A stretch of DNA of 64,000 nucleotides from an uncultured Bryobacterales bacterium (GTDB lineage: Bacteria > Acidobacteriota > Terriglobia > Bryobacterales > Bryobacteraceae): NCBI GenBank assembly GCA_937959285.1, contig CALGAR010000002.1:62001-126000 (forward strand). The letters are read 5' to 3'. The notes under the pieces are model-generated. The model had not been told where the DNA came from. It saw nothing but the letters and a program-made list of their open reading frames with translations, and ran no database searches. Positions 36,801 to 44,713 of this stretch are shown here, piece after piece; the stretch's first letter is position 1, and the number at the start of each line of letters is the position of its first letter. The position numbers and the translations under genes are program-made.

Positions 36801-37073
36801 GATGCCTTCCTGCGTCTTTCCGGCTCGGAGGAGGGCCAACCCGTAATTGAGGCGCTCTACCGCGGAGTTGGGACGGAGGGCCAACGCCTTTCGAAACTCT
36901 TCCACGGCCTGCAACTGCGTCGTGGGATTCTCATAGAATGCTTTGCCGAGGTTGCGGTGCCGTTGTAGAGCTTCATTCTCTCCCCCTCCACCGCTTTGCG
37001 CCGACACAAACCAGAGCAAGCCCACACCGGCGAACATTGCCGGCCAGAGCCTAATTCTCATTTGGATCATCAT
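33804..37073 (-). CDS. Large secreted TPR / FG-GAP / UnbV protein with unassigned C-terminal region
   Basis: A 1089-residue protein. A signal peptide (to about 27, LLWFVSAQ) is followed by five or so TPRs (about 35-210), then FG-GAP-type propeller repeats (about 255-550: FDLEQDRKPDLLVWS, IGDFNNDSFADLAVI, DYDHDYDLDLILLG, DFDQDGLTDLVG). A UnbV/ASPIC segment (about 560-630: APGAEVEVKAG, TVRITWPNGLIQ) precedes about 440 residues starting with SCPIIWTWNGKEFEYITDVLG that I cannot assign. ATG 37073 follows GGGTGA at 4-nt spacing; TTG 37097 and ATG 37061 are alternatives. First gene of a three-gene operon with the pentaheme cytochrome. Confidence 0.85.
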   Translation of the reverse strand: MMIQMRIRLWPAMFAGVGLLWFVSAQSGGGGENEALQRHRNLGKAFYENPTTQLQAVEEFRKALALRPNSAVERLNYGLALLRAGKTQEGIAELEQVQKQQPDIPHTWFNLGIEYKKAGEQEKAIRQFERMVALVPDEPVSHYNLGVLYKMEGRMEDAIRQFETASRLDPNLAAPHFQLYNAYRQAGRREDAARELQAFQAIKKKTEGAAVPEDMEWSAYAEIYDVVDPQWSAHSSPRELKFRETALPSSVDAATARASIFDLEQDRKPDLLVWSKNGIAIYRGGVSSVQDPALASLRDVRSVAIGDFNNDSFADLAVITATEVLLLTNEKGKFRRFEAPAPTGKFQAAVWLDYDHDYDLDLILLGEDASLLRNEGAGGFSERSADMPFVKGKAIEAKVFRLVADTRGHDLLVSYEDRPAVLYRDLLLGKYRAEDLPVVPAGARLLDAFDWNNDSWVDIAFVSGDAVRLLRNRKGTLEAAGVSAPGAGFVFADLENRGLADLVSGAVILRNLGGERFAPPSSRFGDSLRWAAADFDQDGLTDLVGIRADGAIHHHKNTTPVKNTWIRLDAIGVKNLKLAPGAEVEVKAGPLYQKRLYEGLPLLLGVRAAREVDTVRITWPNGLIQNEPRQAVNQSHEYKEAQRLSGSCPIIWTWNGKEFEYITDVLGVAPLGASSGDGEYFPVDHDEYVLIKGDSLKPVKGRYEVRITEELSEVAYLDQVRLIAVDHPASIDIFHNDKWKGPPFPEFRLFGVRKRIYPVKAVDDNGRDVRSRLMALDKTYAEGFERTMTGVAKMHSLELDFGPQAASDGKAILVMSGWVDWADGSTFLSVAQEKRGGLTPPYLQVRDERGEWKTVIEDMGMPAGKPKTIVVDLTGKWLSASREVRIVTNLCLYWDEIFLSEDTAEPPAVLTDLAASEAELRFRGFSQNIIHPERRQPEMFIYGKVMPTSMWNPTPGMYTRYGDVQELLTEVDDRFVIMGSGDEIRLLFDASALPPVKEGWRRDFLLKVDGWAKDRDANTAYSQTVEPLPYHGMTRYPYGPDEAYPDTPEHRAYLEKYNTRPALRLLRPLVGDGTRSGARRDVPYGIGHE

Positions 37074-37252
37074 CTGTTCACCCAGGCTGTCCGTCAATAA
37101 TACAAAGCTATTAGGGAGCCTGGGATGCTTTCGGACGAGCTGTCACTGCGCCCGCGTCGAAGTTTCCGCGAACAGCCGGACGCGTCTTCCGACAACAAAT
37201 CGGGAACACAGTGGTAGTGACGGGCTGAAGTTGTCACAATGGAATAGAACCA

Positions 37253-39358
37253 ATGGGATCCTTTCGTTTTGCCGTGGCGGCCACCTTCACGGCCGAACCA
37301 CTTGAACGGCCCCTCCTTTTCTGGGGCGATCAACTGGGTGGGGAATTCGAAGTCCGCTTCGCGCCCTACAACCAGGTACTGCAGACCCTGCTGAACCCGG
37401 CAGGTGAGTTTCGCGCAAACACCAGAGGCCTGAACGTAATCCTGGCCAGACTTGAAGACCTAGGAACAAACGGCGAGGCCGAAAAGGCGGCTCAGGAGTT
37501 GGTGTCGACAATCCGTGAGTCCGCGCCTTCCCTGGCTTGTCCCCTGGTCGTCGCCCTGTGCCCTCCCAACCCGGAATGCACAAAGAATTCTGAGTGGCTG
37601 GAATCCCACCGGAAGGTCGAGGAGATGGTGGCGTCAGCGGTCCGCGAAACCCGGGGAGTCCACTATCTACCCGACTCAGAGGTCCGGCGCCTGTATCCGA
37701 TCGCCGACTATTACGACAGCCAGGGAGAGCAGATCGGCAAGATACCGTACACGGAGGCGTACTACTGCGCTCTGGCTACGACCCTCGTTCGGCTTTGCCA
37801 TGCCTTGTACCGTCCGCCCTTCAAAGTGATTGCCGTCGATTGCGATAACACGCTGTGGAAAGGCATCTGCGGCGAGGACGGACCGGAAGGCGTCGAGATC
37901 GACCCGCCGCGGCAGGCGCTCCAGGAGTTTCTGAGGAATCAGTGGGAGTCCGGCGCGCTGCTTTGTATGGTCAGCAAGAACAACGAGCAGGACGTCCTGG
38001 ATACTTTCGCCGCTCATCCATCGATGCCGCTCCAATTGCGGCACTTCGTCAGCAACCGCATTAACTGGGAGCCGAAACCCGACAACCTCCGGTCGCTGGC
38101 CGAGGAATTGAGCCTGGGGCTCGACAGCTTCATCTTTCTTGACGACAACCCGAAGGAATGCGCGGAAGTGGCGGAGGGCGCTCCCGAAGTGCTGGCTCTG
38201 CCCCTCCCTGAGCGGGTCGAAGAAATACCCCACTTCCTCAATCACGTCTGGGCGTTTGACCGTCCCGTGGTAACGGAGGAAGATCGACAGCGCAACGCGT
38301 CCTACGCGCAGACTCTGGAGTTCGGACGGGAAGTGAAGCGAGCCCGAAACCTGGAGGAGTTCGTCGCCGGACTGAATCTCCAGGTCCGAATCGAGCCAGT
38401 TTCAGCCGACGTTCTTCCTCGAGCAGCGCAGCTCACGCAGCGCACGAACCAATTCAACTGCACGACCATCCGCCGCACCGAGCAGGAACTGCAGGCGCTG
38501 ATGCGGGATGGCTACGAATGCCGGACCGTCGACGTAGCGGACCGCTTTGGTGAATACGGCATCACTGGCCTGGTAATCACGCATCGCGACGGCGATGCCT
38601 TGCGCGTAGATACATTTCTCCTGAGCTGCCGCGTCCTCGGCCGCAGCGTGGAACACCACATCATGCGCTGGCTCGGGGAGAAGGCCGCGGCAGACGGGTT
38701 AAGCACCGTCGTCGTTCCGTTCATTCCCACCCGGAAAAACTCCCCTGCCAGACAGTTCCTCGATGCAATTGCTGAAAGCGCACCTATCTCCACTCAGGAG
38801 GGTTTCGAGTTCCGCTTTGACTCGACCCGGCTGAAGGAACTTCGCTATCAAGCGCCGAAGAAGTCTGCCGCGCCGGCGGTCGAAGAAAAGCCAACGCCGG
38901 TAACGGCACAGAAACGCTCGGTGGATTACGGCCGAATCGCGCGCGACTATTCGACGGTAGACCAGATCGTCACCGCCGTCCGCTCTCACGGGTCTGGACC
39001 AGGGACGGCGGTCGAGGGAACCGAAACGGAGCAAAAGATCCTGCAGATCTGGAGCGAGATTCTTCAGCGGCCCTGCTCGTCCGTCAACGATAACTTCTTC
39101 GACCTCGGCGGCCACTCCCTGCTGGTGGTTTTACTGCTCATGCGGATTCGCGAAACGTTCGATGTGGAGCTGCCCGTCGATGTCGTCTATTCCGGCGATC
39201 TTACGGTCGCTTCCCTGGCGCGGGCGGTGGAGGCGCACAAGCTTGGGATTACCGACCCAGAGGAGTATGCGGAGCTGCTGGCTGAGATCGAATCTCTTTC
39301 CGAAGAGGAGGCACGCGATTTGCTGATGCAAGAAGATCCGGAGACGACTCACGGCTGA
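37253..39358 (+). CDS. FkbH-like HAD acyl-loading enzyme fused to a carrier protein
   Basis: A 701-residue protein. The FkbH-type HAD domain has the nucleophile motif VDCDNTLWKGICGE (Asp196/Asp198), VSKNNEQDV and FLDDNPKEC, followed by the GNAT-like region of the family (about 340-530: QRTNQFNCTT, DRFGEYGITGLV). After a Lys/Pro linker (about 550-600) comes an ACP/PCP domain with phosphopantetheine Ser622 in FFDLGGHSLL. FkbH homologues take 1,3-bisphosphoglycerate, remove phosphate and load a glyceryl unit onto a carrier protein, so this fusion may make glyceryl-S-carrier in one chain. Its stop shares a base with the next gene's ATG. A possible extended -10 (TGTCACAAT) lies 12 nt before the start. 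Confidence 0.92.
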   Translation: MGSFRFAVAATFTAEPLERPLLFWGDQLGGEFEVRFAPYNQVLQTLLNPAGEFRANTRGLNVILARLEDLGTNGEAEKAAQELVSTIRESAPSLACPLVVALCPPNPECTKNSEWLESHRKVEEMVASAVRETRGVHYLPDSEVRRLYPIADYYDSQGEQIGKIPYTEAYYCALATTLVRLCHALYRPPFKVIAVDCDNTLWKGICGEDGPEGVEIDPPRQALQEFLRNQWESGALLCMVSKNNEQDVLDTFAAHPSMPLQLRHFVSNRINWEPKPDNLRSLAEELSLGLDSFIFLDDNPKECAEVAEGAPEVLALPLPERVEEIPHFLNHVWAFDRPVVTEEDRQRNASYAQTLEFGREVKRARNLEEFVAGLNLQVRIEPVSADVLPRAAQLTQRTNQFNCTTIRRTEQELQALMRDGYECRTVDVADRFGEYGITGLVITHRDGDALRVDTFLLSCRVLGRSVEHHIMRWLGEKAAADGLSTVVVPFIPTRKNSPARQFLDAIAESAPISTQEGFEFRFDSTRLKELRYQAPKKSAAPAVEEKPTPVTAQKRSVDYGRIARDYSTVDQIVTAVRSHGSGPGTAVEGTETEQKILQIWSEILQRPCSSVNDNFFDLGGHSLLVVLLLMRIRETFDVELPVDVVYSGDLTVASLARAVEAHKLGITDPEEYAELLAEIESLSEEEARDLLMQEDPETTHG

Positions 39359-40557
39359 TGCGCATTCTGCTGACTTCGAACGCTTCTCACGAGCCCCCTC
39401 GGGGCGGTTCCACACGGAGCAACCTTCTTTGGCTGCAAAGCCTCGTATCCCGAGGCCATGAGTGCCAGGTGGTCTGCCCGGCGTGGAACGCCACAACGGA
39501 TTCGACCGTTGAGGTCAACGGCATTGTCATTCACCGCTATGCCGAGCTCGCGAAGCATCCGGCCGTGCTGGCGGAAAGGATCCGCGCATTCTCCCCGGAT
39601 TGGGTGCTCGTCTCCTCCGAGGACCTCAGTCACTCTCTGCTCTGGCAAGCCGCGTCGGCTGCATCCGGCCGCATCGTCTACATCGCACACACGCCTCAGT
39701 TCTTACCGTTCGGACCGGAGAGCTGGAACCCGGACCCGAAGGCCACCCGCATTGTCAGAGACGCGCGCGCCGTTGTGGCGATCGGACGCCACATGGCCGG
39801 TTATATCGAGCAGCACGCGGGAAGGCCGGCGGTTGTGATCCATCCTCCTACCTACGGAACACCACCCTATCCGTCCTATTCGAACTTTGGCCGGGGATTC
39901 GTCAGCATGATCAATCCCTGCGCCGTGAAAGGCATCGCGATTTTCGCAGAGCTGGCGAAGCGCTTCCCCGACGTTCCCTTTGCGGCGCTCAAAGGATGGG
40001 GCACAACCAGCGAAGACCGCGCGCTGCTGGAGACTCTCCCGAACGTACGGCTCCTCGACCCGATCAAGAACATCGACGAGCTGCTTTCGCAGACCACGGT
40101 CCTGCTGATGCCGTCCCTCTGGTACGAAGGTTTTGGCCTCATTACGATGGAGGCGATGCTAAGGGGCGTGCCTGTCATTGCAAGCGACTCAGGCGGCTTG
40201 ATGGAAGCTAAGGAAGGGACCGGCTTTGTCATTCCCGTCCGGCCAATCAGGGAGTATCACCGGGCCTTCGACGAGAATCACATGCCGATGCCAGTCGTCG
40301 AGGAACAGGACATCGCGCCATGGGCGGATGCGCTGCGCACCCTGCTCACAGACCGTGCCTGCTATGAGGCAGAGTCCGCCAGGTCACGTGAGGCCGGGCT
40401 CCGCTTCGTGCAAGGGCTGCGTGCGGAGGCATTTGAAGAGATGCTCGCTTCGCTCACTCCAGCGCCCGTGCAAAGACCGATGGATCTCGAAGAGCGCCTT
40501 CGCCAGCTCTCCCCTGAAAAACGTGCCCTTTTCCTTCAGAGGTTGCGGAAGAAGTGA
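39358..40557 (+). CDS. Glycosyltransferase family 4-like protein
   Basis: A 399-residue GT-B fold glycosyltransferase. Seen: N-terminal SNASHEPPRGGSTRSNLLWL, SMINPCAVKGIAIF and the donor-binding EX7E motif EGFGLITME with the following RGVPVIASDSGGL. It would transfer a sugar from a nucleotide donor. The last 23 residues (LEERLRQLSPEKRALFLQRL and RKK) look like the short linker found next to carrier and condensation domains in peptide synthetases. It is a tandem paralogue of the next gene, which it overlaps as GTGA. Confidence 0.88.
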   Translation: MRILLTSNASHEPPRGGSTRSNLLWLQSLVSRGHECQVVCPAWNATTDSTVEVNGIVIHRYAELAKHPAVLAERIRAFSPDWVLVSSEDLSHSLLWQAASAASGRIVYIAHTPQFLPFGPESWNPDPKATRIVRDARAVVAIGRHMAGYIEQHAGRPAVVIHPPTYGTPPYPSYSNFGRGFVSMINPCAVKGIAIFAELAKRFPDVPFAALKGWGTTSEDRALLETLPNVRLLDPIKNIDELLSQTTVLLMPSLWYEGFGLITMEAMLRGVPVIASDSGGLMEAKEGTGFVIPVRPIREYHRAFDENHMPMPVVEEQDIAPWADALRTLLTDRACYEAESARSREAGLRFVQGLRAEAFEEMLASLTPAPVQRPMDLEERLRQLSPEKRALFLQRLRKK

Positions 40558-42611
40558 AAATCCTGCTCGCCCACAATTCTCTCTACTACCCGTCCTTCGG
40601 CGGCGGCGACAAGTCGAACCGCTTGTTGATGGAGGCTCTGGCCGAGCGCGGCCATTCCGTCCGGGTGGTTGCGCGGCTCGAGAACTTCAGCGAGCAGGAA
40701 CACCAGAGGTTCCTCAGCGATTTATCGGCGCGGGGCATTTCGGCGGAGGAGAATGAATTCGGAGCGGTCTTCCACCGCCGGGGAGTAGAAATCCATACGG
40801 TCTCACGAAATCCGCATCTTCGCGCGTATTTCGTGTCGCAGATGACGGCTTTCGATCCCGATGTCATCATCACCTCCACGGACGATCCAGCCCAACTTCT
40901 GCTCGCTCCCGCGCTCGAGCACCCGCGTGCGCGGGTCGTCTATTTGATACGGGCAACCATCGCGGTCCCCTTCGGCCCGGATGCTTCAACAGTCAGCACG
41001 CGGCGAACAGAGCTGTTGCGGCACGTGGATAGCGCTGTTGGCGTCAGCAACTACGTCGCGGGTTATGCGCGGCAATGGGGCGGGCTCGACGCAATCCATG
41101 TTCCCATTTCGCTGATGGAGCCGGTCGAGATTCCGCAGTTCGACGGGTTCGATCACCCGTACGTCGTGATGGTGAATCCCTGCGCCGTTAAGGGAATCGC
41201 GATCCTTCTCGGCCTCGCAGACCGGATGCCGGATGTCCAGTTCGGGGCCGTCCCATCATGGGGTACCACGAGATCCGACCTGGAGGCGTTGAAAGCTCGC
41301 CCCAACATCACATTGATCGACCCGGTGGAGAACATCGACGAGCTGATGAAGCTCACACGAGTCATGCTGGTTCCGTCAGTGTGGGCAGAAGCGCGTTCAC
41401 GCATGGTCGTGGAGTCGATGGCGCGCGGGATTCCCGTGCTGGCTGCGAATGTCGGCGGGCTCCCGGAAGCGATGCTCGGCGTGGATTATCTGCTTCCGGT
41501 GAATCCTGTCGTCGGATACCGCCAGTCACTCGACGAGCACATGGTTCCGCTTGCCGAGGTTCCGCCTCAGGACGTTGGTCCCTGGCAGGAAACGCTTAGC
41601 CGTCTTCTTTCCGACAGGAAGCATTACGAAGAGCTCGCCGAAAGATCTCTGCGGGCCGCCCGCAACTACATCGACGAGCTAACCGCTGAGCCATTCGAAC
41701 GTCACCTATTGGAATTGCTTCAGAAGCCGAGGAAACCTCGGGCTTTGAAGCCTGCCGCGCCCACGCCGGCGGCATCGGACCTTTCCGAGGCGAAGCGGAA
41801 GCTTCTCGAACTCCGGCTCCGCAAAAAAGAGCAGACGGCAGGAGCAAAGGCAGCGCATCCCTGGTTCGGCGAGATCGAACCCCTCCCTCCGGCCGGTCTC
41901 CGGCTGCTTTGTTTGCCCTATGCGGGCGCGGGCGCCGCAGTATTCCGGAGATGGAAAGGGGTGCTCGGTCCGCGAATCGTAGCGACGCCGGTACGCCTGC
42001 CCGGCCGGGAAACACGCATCGGAGAGCCCTTCTTCACCACGATGCAGGATCTGGTTGAGGCGTTAGGGAAGGAACTCGAATTGTTCGCGGGCGAAACCAT
42101 CGCTTTCTTCGGGCACAGTATGGGCGCTGCAATCGGATTTGAAACCTGCCGATGGCTCCGTCGCTCCGGCAAGCCGCTTCCCGCGGCGCTCATCGCCTCG
42201 GCGGCACGCGCGCCGCAGTTTCGACTCAACCATGTCCCACCGCCCGAACCCGACGACGCACAACTGCTGGACGAACTTCGCAGACTCGAAGGGATTCCAG
42301 CCTCGATCCTTCAGAATCCCGACGTGCTTCGATATGCGCTGCCCGTTCTGAAGGCGGATGCGCAGCTTTACCGCCACTACGTCTATACGCCGGAAGAACC
42401 GCTGGATCTCCCGATCTTTGCGTACGGCGGCTCCACAGATCCGAATGTCACGGCGGTCCACGTCGAATCCTGGGCTAACGAAACAAGCGGTCCGTTCCGC
42501 CGTAGGGAATTCTCCGGCGGACATTTTTACTTCCAGGACGACCCGACGCCCCTCTTCGCCGCAATCCGGGAAGATCTGGAAGCGGTGATCGAAAGGGCGG
42601 CAAACTCCTAG
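40554..42611 (+). CDS. Glycosyltransferase fused to a type II thioesterase
   Basis: A 685-residue fusion. Residues 1-385 are a GT4-like transferase, paralogous to the preceding gene (shared VNPCAVKGIAI, WGTT, NIDEL), but its EX7E motif reads EARSRMVVE instead of EGFG. A linker with LSEAKRKLLELRLRKK (about 410-425) leads to an alpha/beta hydrolase of the GrsT/type II thioesterase group (about 430-680): LCLPYAGAGAAVFRRW, nucleophile Ser522 in FFGHSMGAA, Asp in GGSTDPNV and His in FSGGHFYF. The thioesterase would release or transfer an acyl group from the FkbH-linked carrier. Its TAG overlaps the stop of the convergent MFS gene in CTAG. Confidence 0.9.
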   Translation: MKILLAHNSLYYPSFGGGDKSNRLLMEALAERGHSVRVVARLENFSEQEHQRFLSDLSARGISAEENEFGAVFHRRGVEIHTVSRNPHLRAYFVSQMTAFDPDVIITSTDDPAQLLLAPALEHPRARVVYLIRATIAVPFGPDASTVSTRRTELLRHVDSAVGVSNYVAGYARQWGGLDAIHVPISLMEPVEIPQFDGFDHPYVVMVNPCAVKGIAILLGLADRMPDVQFGAVPSWGTTRSDLEALKARPNITLIDPVENIDELMKLTRVMLVPSVWAEARSRMVVESMARGIPVLAANVGGLPEAMLGVDYLLPVNPVVGYRQSLDEHMVPLAEVPPQDVGPWQETLSRLLSDRKHYEELAERSLRAARNYIDELTAEPFERHLLELLQKPRKPRALKPAAPTPAASDLSEAKRKLLELRLRKKEQTAGAKAAHPWFGEIEPLPPAGLRLLCLPYAGAGAAVFRRWKGVLGPRIVATPVRLPGRETRIGEPFFTTMQDLVEALGKELELFAGETIAFFGHSMGAAIGFETCRWLRRSGKPLPAALIASAARAPQFRLNHVPPPEPDDAQLLDELRRLEGIPASILQNPDVLRYALPVLKADAQLYRHYVYTPEEPLDLPIFAYGGSTDPNVTAVHVESWANETSGPFRRREFSGGHFYFQDDPTPLFAAIREDLEAVIERAANS

Positions 42612-43912
42612 GCGACAGGAGCGCCTGCCGACATCTCTTCTTCCGCAGCAGGCTCGGACGGAGGTTCGGGAATCCATCCCACAAAGTTGGCGGCCGCCCA
42701 AAAGACTGCTGTCGAAGCGCTCAGACACCCCGCGATGAGGCCGATCTGCCGGATTTCCATGTGCTTGCTGGCGACGCCAGCCGCAGCGAGCGAGAGCACC
42801 ATTACCGCGTCCCGCATGACGTCCACTGTCGTAAACACACGCCCGCGAAGCGCGTCCGGAACGTGATTCAGAAGCATCGTCCGGTTCAGCACGTTGTTGA
42901 TTCCCATTCCGATACGGGAAAGCGCGATGAAGATGATTGCTCCGGCGATGGTCCGCATCTGACTGAAGAGGATGTAGGCGCCCCCGTGCAATACAAACGC
43001 GGCCGTGATGGCGTGCTTGTATCCCGAGAAGTCGAGCCTCTGGCCCAGCCTGTGGGCGATAATCCCGCCAATCACAAGCCCGACCCCGGCGAACCCCCAG
43101 ATCAGCCCGACTGCTGCGGCGCCACCGCGAAAGACCACTTCGCCGTACAGAGTGAACAGAATCTGTGCGGCGCCTCCACCGCTAGCCCAGCCGACACCCG
43201 ATAGGCCGATCGCAAGCACGAGAGGCGTCGACGCGATGTAACGAAGGCTGACAACGTAATCGTGCCAGTACGAACGGCGCGACGGGACAGGCGCGACACG
43301 CTGCTCCGGAAGGAAGTGGCCCGACGGTGAGCGGAGCTTCCAAATCGCCCACGCACTGAAGACGAAGGACAGCGCATTGATGACGAACGCCCATTCGAAG
43401 CCGAACTGCATTGTGCTCATCCCGCCCAGCATGGTCCCGAAGGTCAGCGTCAGCCATTGCGTCGTCTGAGTGAGAGTGTTGGCCGTATGCAGTTCTTCCG
43501 GCGTCGTGATCTTTGGGAGAATCGCCATCCGGCCGCTGGTAAAGAAGGGGGAGGCGAACATCAGCAGACCGCTCAGGACATAGAGCAGCCACGTCTCCCG
43601 GTAGGTCAGCGTCGCAACAAAGCAGCTGGCCACCACCGCGCGGAACACGTCGCTGAGCAGCATCACCTTCCGCCGGTCCATGCGATCCAGGAGGACGCCT
43701 GCCACCGGCCCGGCGAGGAAAAGCGTGATCGTGCGGGCAATCATCACTCCGCCTACCGCCAGACCCGAACCTGAAATGTATAAAGCCAGGCTGAGCACGG
43801 CAATAGAGTTGAAGTGATCCCCGATCTCGCTCACGATCTGGCCGAGCCAAACGTAGCGATAGTTTGAATTTCTACGGAGAAGATTCCAGAAGTCCTGCGA
43901 AGAACCGACCAC
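42608..43912 (-). CDS. MFS transporter, exporter type
   Basis: A 434-residue membrane protein with about 12 hydrophobic helices. The inter-helix motif GVLLDRMDRRKVMLLSD (motif A) and the overall pattern match the enterobactin/drug exporter branch of the major facilitator family. The tail is Glu/Ala-rich. GTG 43912 has GAAGG upstream, and a CATAGT hexamer ends 10 nt before it. It is convergent with the glycosyltransferase-thioesterase gene, overlapping by 4 bp. The natural reading is export of that cluster's product, which is inference. Confidence 0.85.
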   Translation of the reverse strand: MVGSSQDFWNLLRRNSNYRYVWLGQIVSEIGDHFNSIAVLSLALYISGSGLAVGGVMIARTITLFLAGPVAGVLLDRMDRRKVMLLSDVFRAVVASCFVATLTYRETWLLYVLSGLLMFASPFFTSGRMAILPKITTPEELHTANTLTQTTQWLTLTFGTMLGGMSTMQFGFEWAFVINALSFVFSAWAIWKLRSPSGHFLPEQRVAPVPSRRSYWHDYVVSLRYIASTPLVLAIGLSGVGWASGGGAAQILFTLYGEVVFRGGAAAVGLIWGFAGVGLVIGGIIAHRLGQRLDFSGYKHAITAAFVLHGGAYILFSQMRTIAGAIIFIALSRIGMGINNVLNRTMLLNHVPDALRGRVFTTVDVMRDAVMVLSLAAAGVASKHMEIRQIGLIAGCLSASTAVFWAAANFVGWIPEPPSEPAAEEEMSAGAPVA

Positions 43913-43976
43913 CCTTCAGGTTACTATGACCGGTTGGGACAATTTTTCTCTGGGATGGCCCTCATCGTGCATCCTG

Positions 43977-44012
43977 TTGTTCACTGAGGACTTCTTGTTC
44001 ATTGAGGACTTC
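43977..44012 (+). repeat. 18-nt tandem duplication
   Basis: TTGTTCACTGAGGACTTC is followed immediately by a second copy with a single C-to-T change. It lies just upstream of, and partly overlaps the upstream open frame of, the HD-domain gene. Confidence 0.7.
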
Positions 44013-44022
44013 GGCAGGTAGC

Positions 44023-44643
44023 GTGTTAACGGAACGATTCGAGGAAGCACTCATCTTTGCAGCCCAGCTGCATCGAAAGCAGAAGCGGAAAACGACCGGA
44101 ACGCCCTACATTTCTCATCTCCTCGTGGTAAGTGCGCTTGTGCTGGAAGACGGCGGCACTGAGGATCAGGCAATTGCCGCTCTTCTGCACGATTCAATCG
44201 AGGACCAGGCACGCTACTACCCCGGTGGCGAAACGCAGCTACGGCGGGATATCAGGAAAAGGTTCGGCAAGGAAGTACTCCGCATTGTGGAAGGCTGCAC
44301 GGAGGACTACATGGTGCCGCCCGGGGCTCTGGAATACATTCCGTGGCGCGAACTACGGCGATCCTATATCGAACACACGCGGCAAGCCGATCCGGCAGTC
44401 CGGCGGGTCATCGCTGCCGATAAACTGCACAACGTCCGCTCCCTCCTCAGCGCGTTCCGGTATATGGGTGATCGCGTCTGGGAGCGCTTCCAGACGAAGA
44501 GCGGCGAAGACCAGCTCTGGTTCTATGAGGAGATTGCACGGGTCTTAGCAGAGAAGCGCGACTCTCCCCTTGCCGAAGAGCTCCTTGCCGCGGTGCAGGC
44601 TTTGCGGACCGCACTCGAAGCCACCCGGAAAGAGCAACGTTAA
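44023..44643 (+). CDS. HD-domain hydrolase, small alarmone hydrolase-like
   Basis: A 206-residue protein with the RelA/SpoT-type HD domain: His in AAQLHRKQKRK, TPYISHLL, the metal-binding ALLHDSIEDQ and IAADKLHNVRSL. It has no synthetase, TGS or ACT domain, so it fits the stand-alone hydrolases (Mesh1-like) thought to degrade (p)ppGpp. Enzyme activity is inferred from motifs only. GTG 44023 is my preferred start because conserved sequence begins there; TTG 44002 lies in the tandem repeat. It is divergent from the MFS gene and convergent with the oxidase operon. Confidence 0.82.
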   Translation: MLTERFEEALIFAAQLHRKQKRKTTGTPYISHLLVVSALVLEDGGTEDQAIAALLHDSIEDQARYYPGGETQLRRDIRKRFGKEVLRIVEGCTEDYMVPPGALEYIPWRELRRSYIEHTRQADPAVRRVIAADKLHNVRSLLSAFRYMGDRVWERFQTKSGEDQLWFYEEIARVLAEKRDSPLAEELLAAVQALRTALEATRKEQR

Positions 44644-44675
44644 GCTAGGGGCGCCGGAATCTTCGAGGGTGGGAT

Positions 44676-44702
44676 TCGAGGGCCGCGAAGAACGGCCCTC
44701 GA
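44676..44702. terminator. Bidirectional terminator between the HD gene and coxD
   Basis: TCGAGGGCCG and CGGCCCTCGA form a perfect 10-bp stem with a 7-nt loop between convergent genes, at the 3' end of the 12-gene respiratory operon. Flanks are A-rich on the plus strand. Confidence 0.6.
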
Positions 44703-44713
44703 CGAAAACGAAT

